Positions 53,390 through 61,655 of a stretch of DNA of 64,000 bases are shown here, piece after piece; the stretch's first letter is position 1; every line of letters begins with the position of its first letter. The notes beneath the pieces are model-generated. The model saw nothing but the letters and a program-made list of their open reading frames with translations. It did not search any database and had not been told where the DNA came from. Position numbers and translations under genes: made by a program. The DNA is from Ramlibacter alkalitolerans (GTDB taxonomy: Bacteria > Pseudomonadota > Gammaproteobacteria > Burkholderiales > Burkholderiaceae_C). The stretch covers positions 62,001 through 126,000 of the forward strand of contig NZ_JAEQND010000008.1 in assembly GCF_016722765.1 (NCBI RefSeq), read 5' to 3'.

Positions 53390-54655
53390 TCAGGCGAGAC
53401 CGAGCTGCCGCGCTTCGTGCTGCAGCGCGTCGCGGGCCTCGGGATGGGCGACCGCGATCATCCGCTGGACGCGTTGTGACAGCGAGAGCGCGCGCAGGTC
53501 GGCGATGCCGTGCTCGGTGACGACGATGCCCGCATCGCTGCGGGCGGTACTGACGGGGCCGTTCAAGCGCGCGACGATGGTATCGAGCTTCCGCCCTGCG
53601 CTGCGCGAAGGCAGCGCTACGATGGGCAGCCCGCCGCGCGATGCGCAGGCTCCGCGCAGGAAGTCGGCGGCCCCGCCGACCGCGCCGACGTAGACCCCTG
53701 CCGCGACCTCCGCATTCACCTGCCCCGTAACATCGACCTCGATGGCCGAGTTGATCGCCACCAGCCGGTCGATCGAGGCCAGCACCGCCGGCGAATGGGT
53801 GTACTCCACTCCGCGGATCTCGATCGCCGGATTGCGGTGGGCGAAGCGGTTCAGCGCCCGCGTCCCCATCAGCACACCGGCGACGCTGATGCGGGCATCC
53901 ACCGTCTTGCGGGCATTGTTGATCACCCCCGCCTGCATCAGCGCGGCGGCCGCGTCGCCCATCGCACCAGAATGGAAGCCGAGATCGCGGCGGTCCGAGA
54001 GCTGCGCCACGATCGCCTCCGGCAGGCTCCCGATCCCGCACTGGAGCGTGGCGCCGTCCTCGATGAGGCTGGCAACGTTGCGCGCCACGCCGGCTTCGTC
54101 GGGATGCGCCTTCGCCGCCGGCGCTTCCAGCGGCGGCCGGCTGCTGTGCACGACGTAATCGATGTCGTCCGCCGCGAGCGCGTGAGGGCCGCAGCTGGCC
54201 GGCGCCTGTTCGTTGACTTCGGCGATCACCACGCGGGCGCGCCGCAGGGCCGGCACCAGGTAATCGCCTGCGAGCGACAGGCTGTGGCGGCCTTGGGCGT
54301 CGGCGGGCGCCACCTGCAGCATCAGGACATCGACCCGCAGGCTGCCGTCGCCCAGCATGCGGCCCAGCTCGGAATAGTGGCAGGGCAGGACGTCGAGGCA
54401 TCCCGCGCGCGCGAGTGCACGGTTGTTGCCGCCGGCCCCGTACGAGACGAAGGAAACGCAGTCGGCGTGCGCCGGCTGGACGGCGTCCGACCAGGAGATG
54501 CCGACGAAAGCCGTGAAGCGGCCGATGGCGGCGCGCTGCGCCATCAGCGCCGTGGTCAGCGTGACCGGCTCGGCCGCGGCCTGCCCCCACATCACCACGT
54601 CGCCCGGATGGACGAGGCCTTCCAGGCGCGGGTCGGCGGGATCGAGTTCGGTCAC
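53390..54655 (-). CDS. Acetyl-CoA hydrolase/transferase family protein
   Basis: A 421-residue class I CoA-transferase of the acetyl-CoA hydrolase/4-hydroxybutyrate CoA-transferase type. VHPGDVVMWGQAAAEP at the start is the nucleotide-like loop; LQCGIGSLPEAIVAQL near residue 210 and DLGFHSGAMGDAAAALM follow the family pattern, and FLRGACASRGGLPIVALPS near residue 335 is the CoA-binding end. It moves CoA between acetate and another acid, or hydrolyses acyl-CoA. GTG 54655 overlaps the acuI-like stop by 4 bp (GTGA). Last gene of the minus-strand arm of the GntR cluster. Confidence 0.9.
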   Translation of the reverse strand: MTELDPADPRLEGLVHPGDVVMWGQAAAEPVTLTTALMAQRAAIGRFTAFVGISWSDAVQPAHADCVSFVSYGAGGNNRALARAGCLDVLPCHYSELGRMLGDGSLRVDVLMLQVAPADAQGRHSLSLAGDYLVPALRRARVVIAEVNEQAPASCGPHALAADDIDYVVHSSRPPLEAPAAKAHPDEAGVARNVASLIEDGATLQCGIGSLPEAIVAQLSDRRDLGFHSGAMGDAAAALMQAGVINNARKTVDARISVAGVLMGTRALNRFAHRNPAIEIRGVEYTHSPAVLASIDRLVAINSAIEVDVTGQVNAEVAAGVYVGAVGGAADFLRGACASRGGLPIVALPSRSAGRKLDTIVARLNGPVSTARSDAGIVVTEHGIADLRALSLSQRVQRMIAVAHPEARDALQHEARQLGLA

Positions 54656-55644
54656 CCGCCGAACGTGACTACCGCGCGGCCACGCACGCCGCCGGCGATC
54701 AGCTTGTCGCAGTGCGCCTGCAGCTGCAAGAAGGGAATCGTGTAGCAGATATCGCGAATGTGGCGCGGGTGCAGGTCGCCGCCCGGCATCATGCGCTGCC
54801 AGACCTCGCCGCGCTCAGGCACCGGGTGGTTGGCGTTGACGCCCACGAGCGAGACGCTGCGCAGGATGAAAGGGTAGATCGAGGTGGTGAAGGTCTCGCC
54901 GGCGGCGTTGCCGAAGGCGCAGACCACGCCCCTCTTCTGCATGGAGCGCAGCAGCTTGTCCAGCGGCGCACCGCCCACCACGTCGATGGCGCCGGCCCAC
55001 AGCTGTTCCTCCAGCGGCTTGTCGCCCGTGGTGAGGCCATCGCGGCCGATGATCTCGGCTGCCCCCAGCTTCTTCAGGTATTCGTGCTCGGACACCTTGC
55101 CGGTGCTCGCCACCACGTGGTAGCCCAGGCCCGCGAGCATGTCGATCGCGAACGAGGAACTGCCGCCGGTGCCGCCGGTGACCACGACCTTGCCCTTGTC
55201 GGGGGTGACACCGTGCCGCATCAGCTCGTCGACCGCCACCGCGGAGGTATAGGCGGCCAAGCCCATGCCCACCATGTCGAACGCGTCGCTGCCCTCCGGC
55301 ACGCGTCCGATCCACGCGCCCGGAACGCGCACGTATTCGCTGTAGGCGCCGTCGCGGCGCATGCCGAAGTCGCGGCCGCCCTGCACGGTCACTCGGTCGC
55401 CCGGCCGGAACGCACTGTGCTTCGACTCCACCACTGTCCCGGAGACCTCGACGCCAGGCACGCAGGGAAAGCGCGAGATCACGTTGCCCACGCCGGTGAC
55501 GGCGCGCGCATCCTTGTAGTTGACCGCGGCGTACTCGGACCGGATCACCACGTCGCCGGGATCGAGATCCGCCAGCGTCTGTTCGACCATGCGGCTGATG
55601 CGCCGGCCGTCTTCCTGGTAGAGGCGGATGGCCTTGAACTTCAT
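54652..55644 (-). CDS. acuI: Acrylyl-CoA reductase-type (AcuI/YhdH) dehydrogenase
   Basis: A 330-residue medium-chain reductase of the YhdH/AcuI branch, which has no catalytic zinc and reduces acrylyl-CoA to propionyl-CoA with NADPH. Hallmarks: VNYKDARAVTGVGNVISRFPCVPGVEVSGTV near residue 40, the nucleotide-binding VVVTGGTGGSSSFAIDMLAGLGYHVVASTGK near residue 150, and VGGAPLDKLLRSMQKRG. The start ATG overlaps the CaiB-type stop by 4 bp. The acrylyl-CoA role would suit a pathway that makes a C3 unit, but the exact substrate in this cluster is unknown. Confidence 0.88.
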   Translation of the reverse strand: MKFKAIRLYQEDGRRISRMVEQTLADLDPGDVVIRSEYAAVNYKDARAVTGVGNVISRFPCVPGVEVSGTVVESKHSAFRPGDRVTVQGGRDFGMRRDGAYSEYVRVPGAWIGRVPEGSDAFDMVGMGLAAYTSAVAVDELMRHGVTPDKGKVVVTGGTGGSSSFAIDMLAGLGYHVVASTGKVSEHEYLKKLGAAEIIGRDGLTTGDKPLEEQLWAGAIDVVGGAPLDKLLRSMQKRGVVCAFGNAAGETFTTSIYPFILRSVSLVGVNANHPVPERGEVWQRMMPGGDLHPRHIRDICYTIPFLQLQAHCDKLIAGGVRGRAVVTFGG

Positions 55645-56852
55645 TGCTTGTCCTTTCTCTGTTGCACGACACCGGTCGCCAGCAACGCGTCGATGTCGCC
55701 GGCCGCCACGCCGAACTGCCCGAGGATCTCGCGACTGTGCTCGCCGATCGCGGGTGGACCGCGGCGCACGCGCGACTGCGCGTCGCGGTCTCCGAAGGCC
55801 GCGCCGGGCATGCGCACCACGCCGGCGTCGACATTGCGCGTCTCGACGAGCACGCCGTTATGGGCGAGCTGGGGCGAATCCATCACCATGTCGTAGCCGG
55901 CGATCGGCGCGCAGATGATGTCGGCCGTCTCGAACCGCTCCTGCCATTCCAGCGTGCCATGCGCGGCGAGGCGGGTCGACAGTTCGGCCGTCAAGGCCTT
56001 GCGGTTGGCGACGCGCTGCGGGTTCGTCGCGAAACGCGGGTCCGTGGCCAGCGGCGGATCGCCGAGCACCTCGCACAAGGCCTTCCAGCGGTCCTCGTGG
56101 TACGCGGCGATCATGATCCAGCCGTCGCGAGTGGGGTACGCCTCGTTAGGTGCCGAATACGGCGCCGCCGACCCGCTACGCACCGGTTTCTCGCCCGACG
56201 CCAGGTACGAAGCCAGCGCCGACTGCTGCAGCATCAGCGCGCTGTTGTACAGGCTCACGTCCAGGTGCTGGCCCTGGCCCGTGAGATCGCGCACCCGCAG
56301 CGCCGCGAGCACCGCTCCGAACGCCAAGAAGCCAGTGGTCATGTCGGCCGCCGGCACCTGCACCTTCATGGGCGGGGAGTCCTCCTCGCCGATGTTGCTC
56401 ATGAGCCCGGAGACCGCTTGCACGATACCGTCGACGCCGGGCTTGTCGCGCCATGGGCCGGTCTGCCCATAGGCCGACACCGAGCAGAACACCAGGCGCG
56501 GATGGATCTCGCGCAGCGCAGCGTAGCCGATGCCCAGCCGGTCCATGACGCCCGGGCGGAAGCTTTCGAGCACCACGTCCGCGGCGGCGGCGAGGCGCCG
56601 CGCGAGCTTCGGCCCCGCGGGATGCTTCAGGTCGATGGCGATCGAGCGCTTGTTGCGATTGAAGCTCATGGAGACCACCGACTCGCCGTTTTGCCACGGC
56701 GGCCCGAGCTTGCGGCCGATGTCGCCGCCCGGCGCCTCGACCTTGATCACGTCGGCGCCGAGGTCACCGAGCAGCATCCCACAGGTCGGCCCGGCGCCCA
56801 CCTGGGAGAAGTCCAGGACGACCAGGCCCGCCAGAGCGTCGTTGATGCTCAC
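55641..56852 (-). CDS. CaiB/BaiF (class III) CoA-transferase
   Basis: A 403-residue family III CoA-transferase. GLVVLDFSQVGAGPTCGMLLGDLGADVIKVEAPGGD at the N-terminus, NRNKRSIAIDLKHPAG near residue 65 and CSVSAYGQTGPWRDKPGVDGIVQAVSG near residue 125 are typical; the catalytic Asp lies in the PAADMTTGFLAFGA stretch. It transfers CoA from a donor ester to a carboxylic acid, and would activate the incoming substrate. ATGA overlap with acuI; the Bug gene is 10 bp upstream. Confidence 0.93.
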   Translation of the reverse strand: MSINDALAGLVVLDFSQVGAGPTCGMLLGDLGADVIKVEAPGGDIGRKLGPPWQNGESVVSMSFNRNKRSIAIDLKHPAGPKLARRLAAAADVVLESFRPGVMDRLGIGYAALREIHPRLVFCSVSAYGQTGPWRDKPGVDGIVQAVSGLMSNIGEEDSPPMKVQVPAADMTTGFLAFGAVLAALRVRDLTGQGQHLDVSLYNSALMLQQSALASYLASGEKPVRSGSAAPYSAPNEAYPTRDGWIMIAAYHEDRWKALCEVLGDPPLATDPRFATNPQRVANRKALTAELSTRLAAHGTLEWQERFETADIICAPIAGYDMVMDSPQLAHNGVLVETRNVDAGVVRMPGAAFGDRDAQSRVRRGPPAIGEHSREILGQFGVAAGDIDALLATGVVQQRKDKQ

Positions 56853-56862
56853 GCCGGCGGGC

Positions 56863-57843
56863 TCAATCGACCTTGACGCCGCCCATGTCCTTGATGATCC
56901 TGTTCCAGCGCGCCGTGTCTCGCTTGATCAGTTCGGACATCTGGTCGGCGTTGAGGTAGCTGATCTCGAAGCCCTGCTGCGCGAGTCGCTCGCGCACGTC
57001 CGGTGCCTGCAGCGTTTTGGCAATGTCGGAGGACAGGCGGCCGACGACCTCGCGCGGCGTGCCGGCCGGGGCGAGGATGGAGTACCACAGGGGAACGTCG
57101 TAACCGGCCAGCCCCGATTCGGCGATGGTCGGAATCTCGGGCATGGCCTGCGAACGCTTCGGCGTGGTGACGCCGAGGGCCTTCAACTTGCCGGCCTTGA
57201 TGTGGGGCTCCACGGAGGCCATGGTCGCGATGGCCGCCTGCACCTGGCCTCCCAGGAGGTCGGCGATGGCGGGCCCGGTGCCCTTGTACGGCACGTGCGT
57301 CACCTTGATGCCGGCGGCGTGGTTGAAGGCCTCGAAGGCGATGTGCTGAGGCGTGCCGCTGCCCGGCGTGGCGTGATTGAGCTTGCCTGGCTGCGCTTTG
57401 GCCAGCGCGATGAATTCGCGGACGTTGTTGGCGGGTACCGAGGGATGCACCACCAGCACCATTGGAACGCTGGCGGCAAGCGCCACCGGCGCGAAGTCCT
57501 TCTCGATGTCGAAGGGCAGCTTCTGGAACGCCGGGTTCATGGTCACCTGGTTGGAGGCGATCACGATGGTGTAGCCGTCCGGCGCGCTTTTGGCGGCGAG
57601 GTCAGTCCCCAGGTTGCCGCCCGCGCCGCCCCGGTTGTCGACGATCACCGGCTGCCCCAGCAGTTCGGCCAGCCTGGGCTGCATGGCGCGCGCCAGGATG
57701 TCATTGCCGCCGCCGGGGGGGAACGGGACGATGAAGCGAATGGGCTTTTCGGGGAATTTCGGCTGCGCGTGCACCACGGGGGCGCCGAAAGCCAGGGAAG
57801 CGGCAGCGAGCGCGAGCGCCGCGTGCTGGATCAGGGAACGCAT
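56863..57843 (-). CDS. Bug-family (TctC-type) solute-binding protein of the CoA cluster
   Basis: A 326-residue periplasmic receptor: signal RSLIQHAALALAAASLAFGAPVVHA, then KPIRFIVPFPPGGGNDILARAM (the carboxylate-binding PPGGGND loop), DNRGGAGGNLGTD and HVPYKGTGPAIADLLGGQVQ. It should bind a carboxylic acid outside and hand it to a membrane transporter encoded elsewhere. It is the first gene of the minus-strand operon, 10 bp ahead of the CaiB-type gene, so its ligand is probably the acid that is activated to CoA here. GAGAGAGAGA precedes ATG 57843. Confidence 0.93.
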   Translation of the reverse strand: MRSLIQHAALALAAASLAFGAPVVHAQPKFPEKPIRFIVPFPPGGGNDILARAMQPRLAELLGQPVIVDNRGGAGGNLGTDLAAKSAPDGYTIVIASNQVTMNPAFQKLPFDIEKDFAPVALAASVPMVLVVHPSVPANNVREFIALAKAQPGKLNHATPGSGTPQHIAFEAFNHAAGIKVTHVPYKGTGPAIADLLGGQVQAAIATMASVEPHIKAGKLKALGVTTPKRSQAMPEIPTIAESGLAGYDVPLWYSILAPAGTPREVVGRLSSDIAKTLQAPDVRERLAQQGFEISYLNADQMSELIKRDTARWNRIIKDMGGVKVD

Positions 57844-57884
57844 GCTTGTCTCTCTCTCTCGTGTTGGCGGGGGCTGTGCCACGC

Positions 57885-57948
57885 GCTTGTACGTACAAGC
57901 AGACAGCATATCACGGATTCCGCTATACTTGTACGGACAAGCAGACAG
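57885..57948. promoter_or_regulatory. Two GntR-type operators in the divergent promoter region
   Basis: A perfect 16-bp palindrome GCTTGTACGTACAAGC (57885-57900) and a near-copy CTTGTACGGACAAG (57928-57941). Each is followed by CAGACAG, so a 21-bp block repeats directly with a 42-bp period (four helical turns). They lie between the Bug gene and the GntR gene. A plus-strand -10-like TATACT (57924-57929) overlaps the second copy. The TTGTAC-GTACAA shape fits HutC/UTRA-type regulators. Confidence 0.85.
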
Positions 57949-57993
57949 GAAAGTAAGAGGACACGACGATGCAGCACCGAGGCGCGATCCCGC

Positions 57994-58752
57994 ATGGCTG
58001 ATCCCGCCGTGACCGCCGGCAGGACCAAGCAGGGGCTCGTCGCCGACGCGCTTTCCAGCGAGATCCAGCGCGGCAAGTACCGCATCGGCGAGCTCCTGCC
58101 CTCCGAGCCGCAGTTGAGCCAGCGCTTCGGCGTCAGCCGCCACACCGTGCGTGCTGCGCTGCGCGCGCTGCAGCAGCTAGGGCTCGTGAGCAGCCAGCAG
58201 GGCGTGGGCACATTGGTGCAGGACACGCGTGTGCAGTCCCGCTACAGCCACTCTTTCGACACCGCGGAGGACCTGCTGCAGTACGCCGCCAGCACGCCGG
58301 TCCGCGTCCTCGGCCGCGACGAAGTGGAAGTCGACGCCGCGCGCGCCGCCCAGTTCGGCTGCAAGGCGGGCGAGCACTGGTGGCGGCTGTGCACGCTGCG
58401 CACCAACCCTTCGGGCCGCACGGTGGTCGGCTATTCGGAGATCTATCTTCCGCTGGCGTTCGGCGCCGTCCTGGATGAGGCGGCCACGAGCCGGGAGCCG
58501 GTGTTCGCGCTGGTCGAGCGGCGCTTCCATGAAAGCATCGTCGAAATCCAGCAGGACATCGCTTGCGTGCCGCGCCTGTCGCGCGAGGAATGCGCCCACC
58601 TCGAGCTGCCCCCCCGCTCGCCCGGGCTGGAAATCAACCGCCGGTATGTGGGCCGCAACGGCCGCGTGCTGGAAGTGACGCGCTCGGTGCATCCGCCCGA
58701 GGTCTTCCGGTATTCCATGCGCGTGCAGCTGCGCCACGGAACCTCCACATGA
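57994..58752 (+). CDS. GntR-family (HutC/UTRA) transcriptional regulator
   Basis: A 252-residue regulator: winged helix at residues ~10-75 (ALSSEIQRGKYRIGELLPSEPQLSQRFGVSRHTVRAALRALQQLGLV, then GVGTLV) and a UTRA ligand-binding domain (~95-245, YSEIYLPLAFGAVLDEA, LEINRRYVGRNGRVLEVTRSVHPPEVFRYSMRV). UTRA domains bind small effectors, here perhaps an acid or CoA ester of the pathway. It lies right beside two matching operators and overlaps the hydratase gene by 4 bp (ATGA), so it is very likely the local autoregulated repressor of both arms. Confidence 0.92.
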   Translation: MADPAVTAGRTKQGLVADALSSEIQRGKYRIGELLPSEPQLSQRFGVSRHTVRAALRALQQLGLVSSQQGVGTLVQDTRVQSRYSHSFDTAEDLLQYAASTPVRVLGRDEVEVDAARAAQFGCKAGEHWWRLCTLRTNPSGRTVVGYSEIYLPLAFGAVLDEAATSREPVFALVERRFHESIVEIQQDIACVPRLSREECAHLELPPRSPGLEINRRYVGRNGRVLEVTRSVHPPEVFRYSMRVQLRHGTST

Positions 58753-59543
58753 CCCTGCCCTCCTACTCCACGCTCGAAGTGCAGCATCACGGCGACGACG
58801 TGCTGCTGCTCGCCTTCAACCGACCCGCCGTGCTCAACGCGCTCAGCACGCAGATGGGCGCCGAGGTGTTCGACCTGTTCACGCGCCTGACCGCAGACGC
58901 CGGGGGCGTCCGCGCCGCGGTACTCACCGGCGCCGGCAAGGCCTTCTGCGCCGGCGGCGACCTCAAGGAGCGCGACGCCATGACGCAGGCGCAGTGGCAG
59001 GTGCAGCACGAGCTGTTCGAACGCGCCTTCGCCTCGATCATGGAGTGCCCGTTGCCGGTGATCGCCGCGGTCAACGGCCCCGCCTTCGGCGGCGGACTGG
59101 AATTCGCCCTCTGCTGCGATTTCATCTATGCGGCTTCAAGCGCGCGCATGGCGCTGCCCGAAGTGAAGGTCGGCATCATGCCGGGCGGCTGCGGCACGCA
59201 GAACCTGGCCCGCGCCGTCGGCGAACGTCGCGCCAAGGAGCTCGTGCTCAGCGGCCGCCCTTTCGGCGCCGAGGAAGGCTACGCCTGGGGCTTGATCAAC
59301 AAGGTTTGCGAGCCCGAGGCGCTGGTCACCGAGGCGATTGCCACCGCGCGGGCGATCGCCGACAACGCCCCGCTGTCGGTGCGGCAGGCGAAAAAATCCA
59401 TCCACTACGGCCTGCAGATGGACCTGCTGACCGGCTACCGCTTCGAGATCGAGGCCTACAACCGGCTCGTGGATACCGAGGACCGCCGCGAAGGCGTGCG
59501 CGCCTTCAACGAAAAACGCAAGCCCCAGTGGCAAGGCCGCTGA
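58749..59543 (+). CDS. Enoyl-CoA hydratase/isomerase family protein
   Basis: A 264-residue crotonase. The oxyanion-hole stretch is KAFCAGGDLKERDAMT near residue 66 and NGPAFGGGLEFALCCDFIYA near residue 113; LPEVKVGIMPGGCGTQNLARAVG and EAYNRLVDTEDRREGVRAFNEKRKP complete the family pattern. It would hydrate (or otherwise isomerise) the enoyl-CoA made by the acyl-CoA dehydrogenase next to it. Its ATG overlaps the GntR stop by 4 bp. Confidence 0.92.
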   Translation: MTLPSYSTLEVQHHGDDVLLLAFNRPAVLNALSTQMGAEVFDLFTRLTADAGGVRAAVLTGAGKAFCAGGDLKERDAMTQAQWQVQHELFERAFASIMECPLPVIAAVNGPAFGGGLEFALCCDFIYAASSARMALPEVKVGIMPGGCGTQNLARAVGERRAKELVLSGRPFGAEEGYAWGLINKVCEPEALVTEAIATARAIADNAPLSVRQAKKSIHYGLQMDLLTGYRFEIEAYNRLVDTEDRREGVRAFNEKRKPQWQGR

Positions 59544-59567
59544 GAACACCCGACCAACGAGGACACC

Positions 59568-60728
59568 GTGCAATTTGCCTACTCCGACACCCAGCTGGAG
59601 ATCCGTGAGGCCGTGCGCGGCCTGTGCGCACGCTTTCCCGCCGATTACTGGCGGCGCTGCGACGCCCAGCAGGCCTACCCCGACGAATTCGTGCAGGCCA
59701 TGACAGAGGCCGGCTGGCTGGCCGCCCTCATTCCCGAAGCCTACGGCGGGTCCGGCCTTGGCCTGCTAGATGCGTGCGTGATCCTGCAGGAGATCAATGC
59801 GCAGGGTGGCAATGCGGCAGCCTGCCACGCGCAGATGTACACCATGGCGTCCGTGCTGCAACATGGCAGCCAGCGCCAGAAGGAGGCCATCCTGCCGCGG
59901 ATCGCCGACGGGTCGCTGCGACTCCAGGCCTTCGGCGTGACGGAGCCGACCGCCGGCTCCAACACCTTGCGAATCAAGACCTTTGCGAAGAAGGTGAATG
60001 GCGGCTACGTGATCAATGGCCAGAAAATCTGGACTTCGCGCTTCCGCCAGTCCGACTACTACCTGCTGCTCGCGCGCACCACGCCCTACGAGGAAGTGCA
60101 GAAGAAGACCGAGGGCCTGAGCCTCTTCCTGGTGGACATCGCCAAAGCGGGCAAGGCGCTGCAGGCGCGCACCATCGACACCATGCTGAATCACCACACC
60201 AACGAGGTGTTCATCGAGGACCTCGAGGTCGAGGAGGAGTGGCGCGTGGGCGAAGAAGGCAAGGGCTTCCAGTATCTCCTGAGCTCCCTCAATGCGGAGC
60301 GGCTGCTGGTCGCGAGCGAATGCGTGGGTGACGGCAAGTGGTTCATCGACAAGTCGCGCCGCTACGCGACCGAGCGCGTGGTGTTCGACAAGCCGATCGG
60401 CGCCAACCAGGGCGTGGCCTTCCCGATCGCGAAGGCCCACATGAACCTGGCCGCGGCCGAACTGATGCGCAACAAGGCCGCCAGCTTCTTCGACGCCGTG
60501 AAGCCGTGCGGGCCGGAAGCGAACATGGCCAAGTACCTGTGCAGCGAGGCGTCCTGGGAAGCAGCCGAGGCCGCGATGGTCACCTTCGGCGGTTTCGGAG
60601 TGGCGACGGAGTACGACATCGAGCGCAAGTGGAAGGAGACGCGCCTATTCCGCACCGCCCCGATCTCGAACAACCTGGTGCTCGCCTATGTGGCGCAGCA
60701 CGTGCTCGACATGCCTCGTTCGTACTAG
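59568..60728 (+). CDS. Acyl-CoA dehydrogenase, atypical active-site segment
   Basis: A 386-residue FAD-dependent acyl-CoA dehydrogenase. Motifs: YGGSGLGLLDACVILQEI near residue 65, AFGVTEPTAGSNTLRIKT near residue 125 (FAD/substrate contact), GQKIWTSRFRQSDYYLLLAR near residue 153, and GGFGVATEYDIERKWKE near residue 345. Where many members have the catalytic Glu in a YEGT-type motif, this protein reads RTAPISNN, so the base must come from elsewhere, as in other subfamilies. GTG 59568 is preceded by GAGGA. It forms the plus-strand arm with the regulator and the hydratase. Confidence 0.9.
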   Translation: MQFAYSDTQLEIREAVRGLCARFPADYWRRCDAQQAYPDEFVQAMTEAGWLAALIPEAYGGSGLGLLDACVILQEINAQGGNAAACHAQMYTMASVLQHGSQRQKEAILPRIADGSLRLQAFGVTEPTAGSNTLRIKTFAKKVNGGYVINGQKIWTSRFRQSDYYLLLARTTPYEEVQKKTEGLSLFLVDIAKAGKALQARTIDTMLNHHTNEVFIEDLEVEEEWRVGEEGKGFQYLLSSLNAERLLVASECVGDGKWFIDKSRRYATERVVFDKPIGANQGVAFPIAKAHMNLAAAELMRNKAASFFDAVKPCGPEANMAKYLCSEASWEAAEAAMVTFGGFGVATEYDIERKWKETRLFRTAPISNNLVLAYVAQHVLDMPRSY

Positions 60729-60753
60729 ACCCTGATCGGCTGCTGGGGCCGCC

Positions 60754-61452
60754 CTACGCAGCCCGGAACTCGAAATCCTCGAACCGGGCCGCGAACAGCG
60801 CCAGTTCCGCCCGCCAGCGCGCCGGATCCGGCAGGCTGCCGCCGCGGCACTGCTGCAGCGCCCAGCGCCGCACGCCGAGCCCCGCCAGTTCCTCCGCCAG
60901 GTCATGCAGTTCATGCAGCGGGAACAGCTCCGGCGACCAGGTCGTGCGGCATTCGTGCGCGACCCCGCTCAGGAGCACGCGCAGGAGCGACTCCAGCACG
61001 CGTGCGGCGCCACCACGCGAGGCGGTCACCGTGTCCAGCCGCTGCCACGGCGCCTTGATGTCCAGGCCGATCCAGTCCACCAGCGGCAGCACCTGCGCCA
61101 GCCGGTCGGGGTACATGCCGCTGGTGTGCAGGCCCACCTCGAAGCCGAGGGCGCGCACCTCCTGCATCGCAGCCGGCAAGGCCGTCTGCAGCAGCGGCTC
61201 GCCGCCGGAGAAAACCACGCCATCCAGCAGGCCGCAGCGGCCGCGCAGGAAATCCAGGACCTCCTCCCAGGCGATCTGCGGCTGCGCGCTCGCATCGAGC
61301 AGTTCGGGGTTGTGGCAATAGCTGCAGCGCCAGGGACAGCCCTGGCAGAACACCACGGCCGCCAGCCGGCCGGGAAAGTCGATGCTGGTCCAGCGCTGCA
61401 GCCCGCCTACGCGCAGGCGGGCAGCGCCCCGCGCATCAGCCGCGTTCGACAA
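60754..61452 (-). CDS. nrdG: Anaerobic ribonucleotide reductase activating protein (radical SAM)
   Basis: A 232-residue radical SAM activase. The cluster motif is CPWRCSYC with Cys39, Cys43, Cys46 (plus Cys36); VVFSGGEPLLQ near residue 80 is the GGE SAM motif and WIGLDIKAPWQ near residue 125 follows the family. It uses SAM to place the glycyl radical on the reductase. TTG 61452 is the likely start, inside the end of the small glycyl-radical gene (17-bp overlap), with GGAG 11 nt upstream. The three genes are one operon: catalytic subunit, radical peptide, activase. Confidence 0.9.
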   Translation of the reverse strand: MSNAADARGAARLRVGGLQRWTSIDFPGRLAAVVFCQGCPWRCSYCHNPELLDASAQPQIAWEEVLDFLRGRCGLLDGVVFSGGEPLLQTALPAAMQEVRALGFEVGLHTSGMYPDRLAQVLPLVDWIGLDIKAPWQRLDTVTASRGGAARVLESLLRVLLSGVAHECRTTWSPELFPLHELHDLAEELAGLGVRRWALQQCRGGSLPDPARWRAELALFAARFEDFEFRAA

Positions 61453-61627
61453 AGAAGCGCCGCTCCTGGTGCTCGCCCTTCTTGCCGGTGTTGAAGCTCG
61501 CCACCGGCCGGTGGTAGCCCATCACGCGGGTCCAGACTTCGCAGGGCTGGCGCTCCTCGTCGGCGAGCGCGACGGCTTCGATGCAGGTGCCGGATTCCGG
61601 CTGCAGGATGTCGGTTGCAACGTTCAT
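61436..61627 (-). CDS. Separate glycyl-radical domain of class III ribonucleotide reductase
   Basis: A 63-residue protein that corresponds to the C-terminal end of NrdD. The motif EVWTRVMGYHRP then FNTGKKGEHQERRFF matches the conserved R-V-x-G-Y ... F-N-x-G-K of class III reductases, so Gly37 is the predicted radical site. The upstream catalytic protein ends just after its zinc cysteines and lacks this motif. This gene has its own strong ribosome site (AAGGAG, 6 nt before ATG 61627), 28 bp after the catalytic stop, so it is not a sequencing frameshift. It must join the catalytic subunit in trans. Confidence 0.85.
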   Translation of the reverse strand: MNVATDILQPESGTCIEAVALADEERQPCEVWTRVMGYHRPVASFNTGKKGEHQERRFFVERG

Positions 61628-61655
61628 TCTTGCTCCTTGGTGAGGGTCGACGGGA

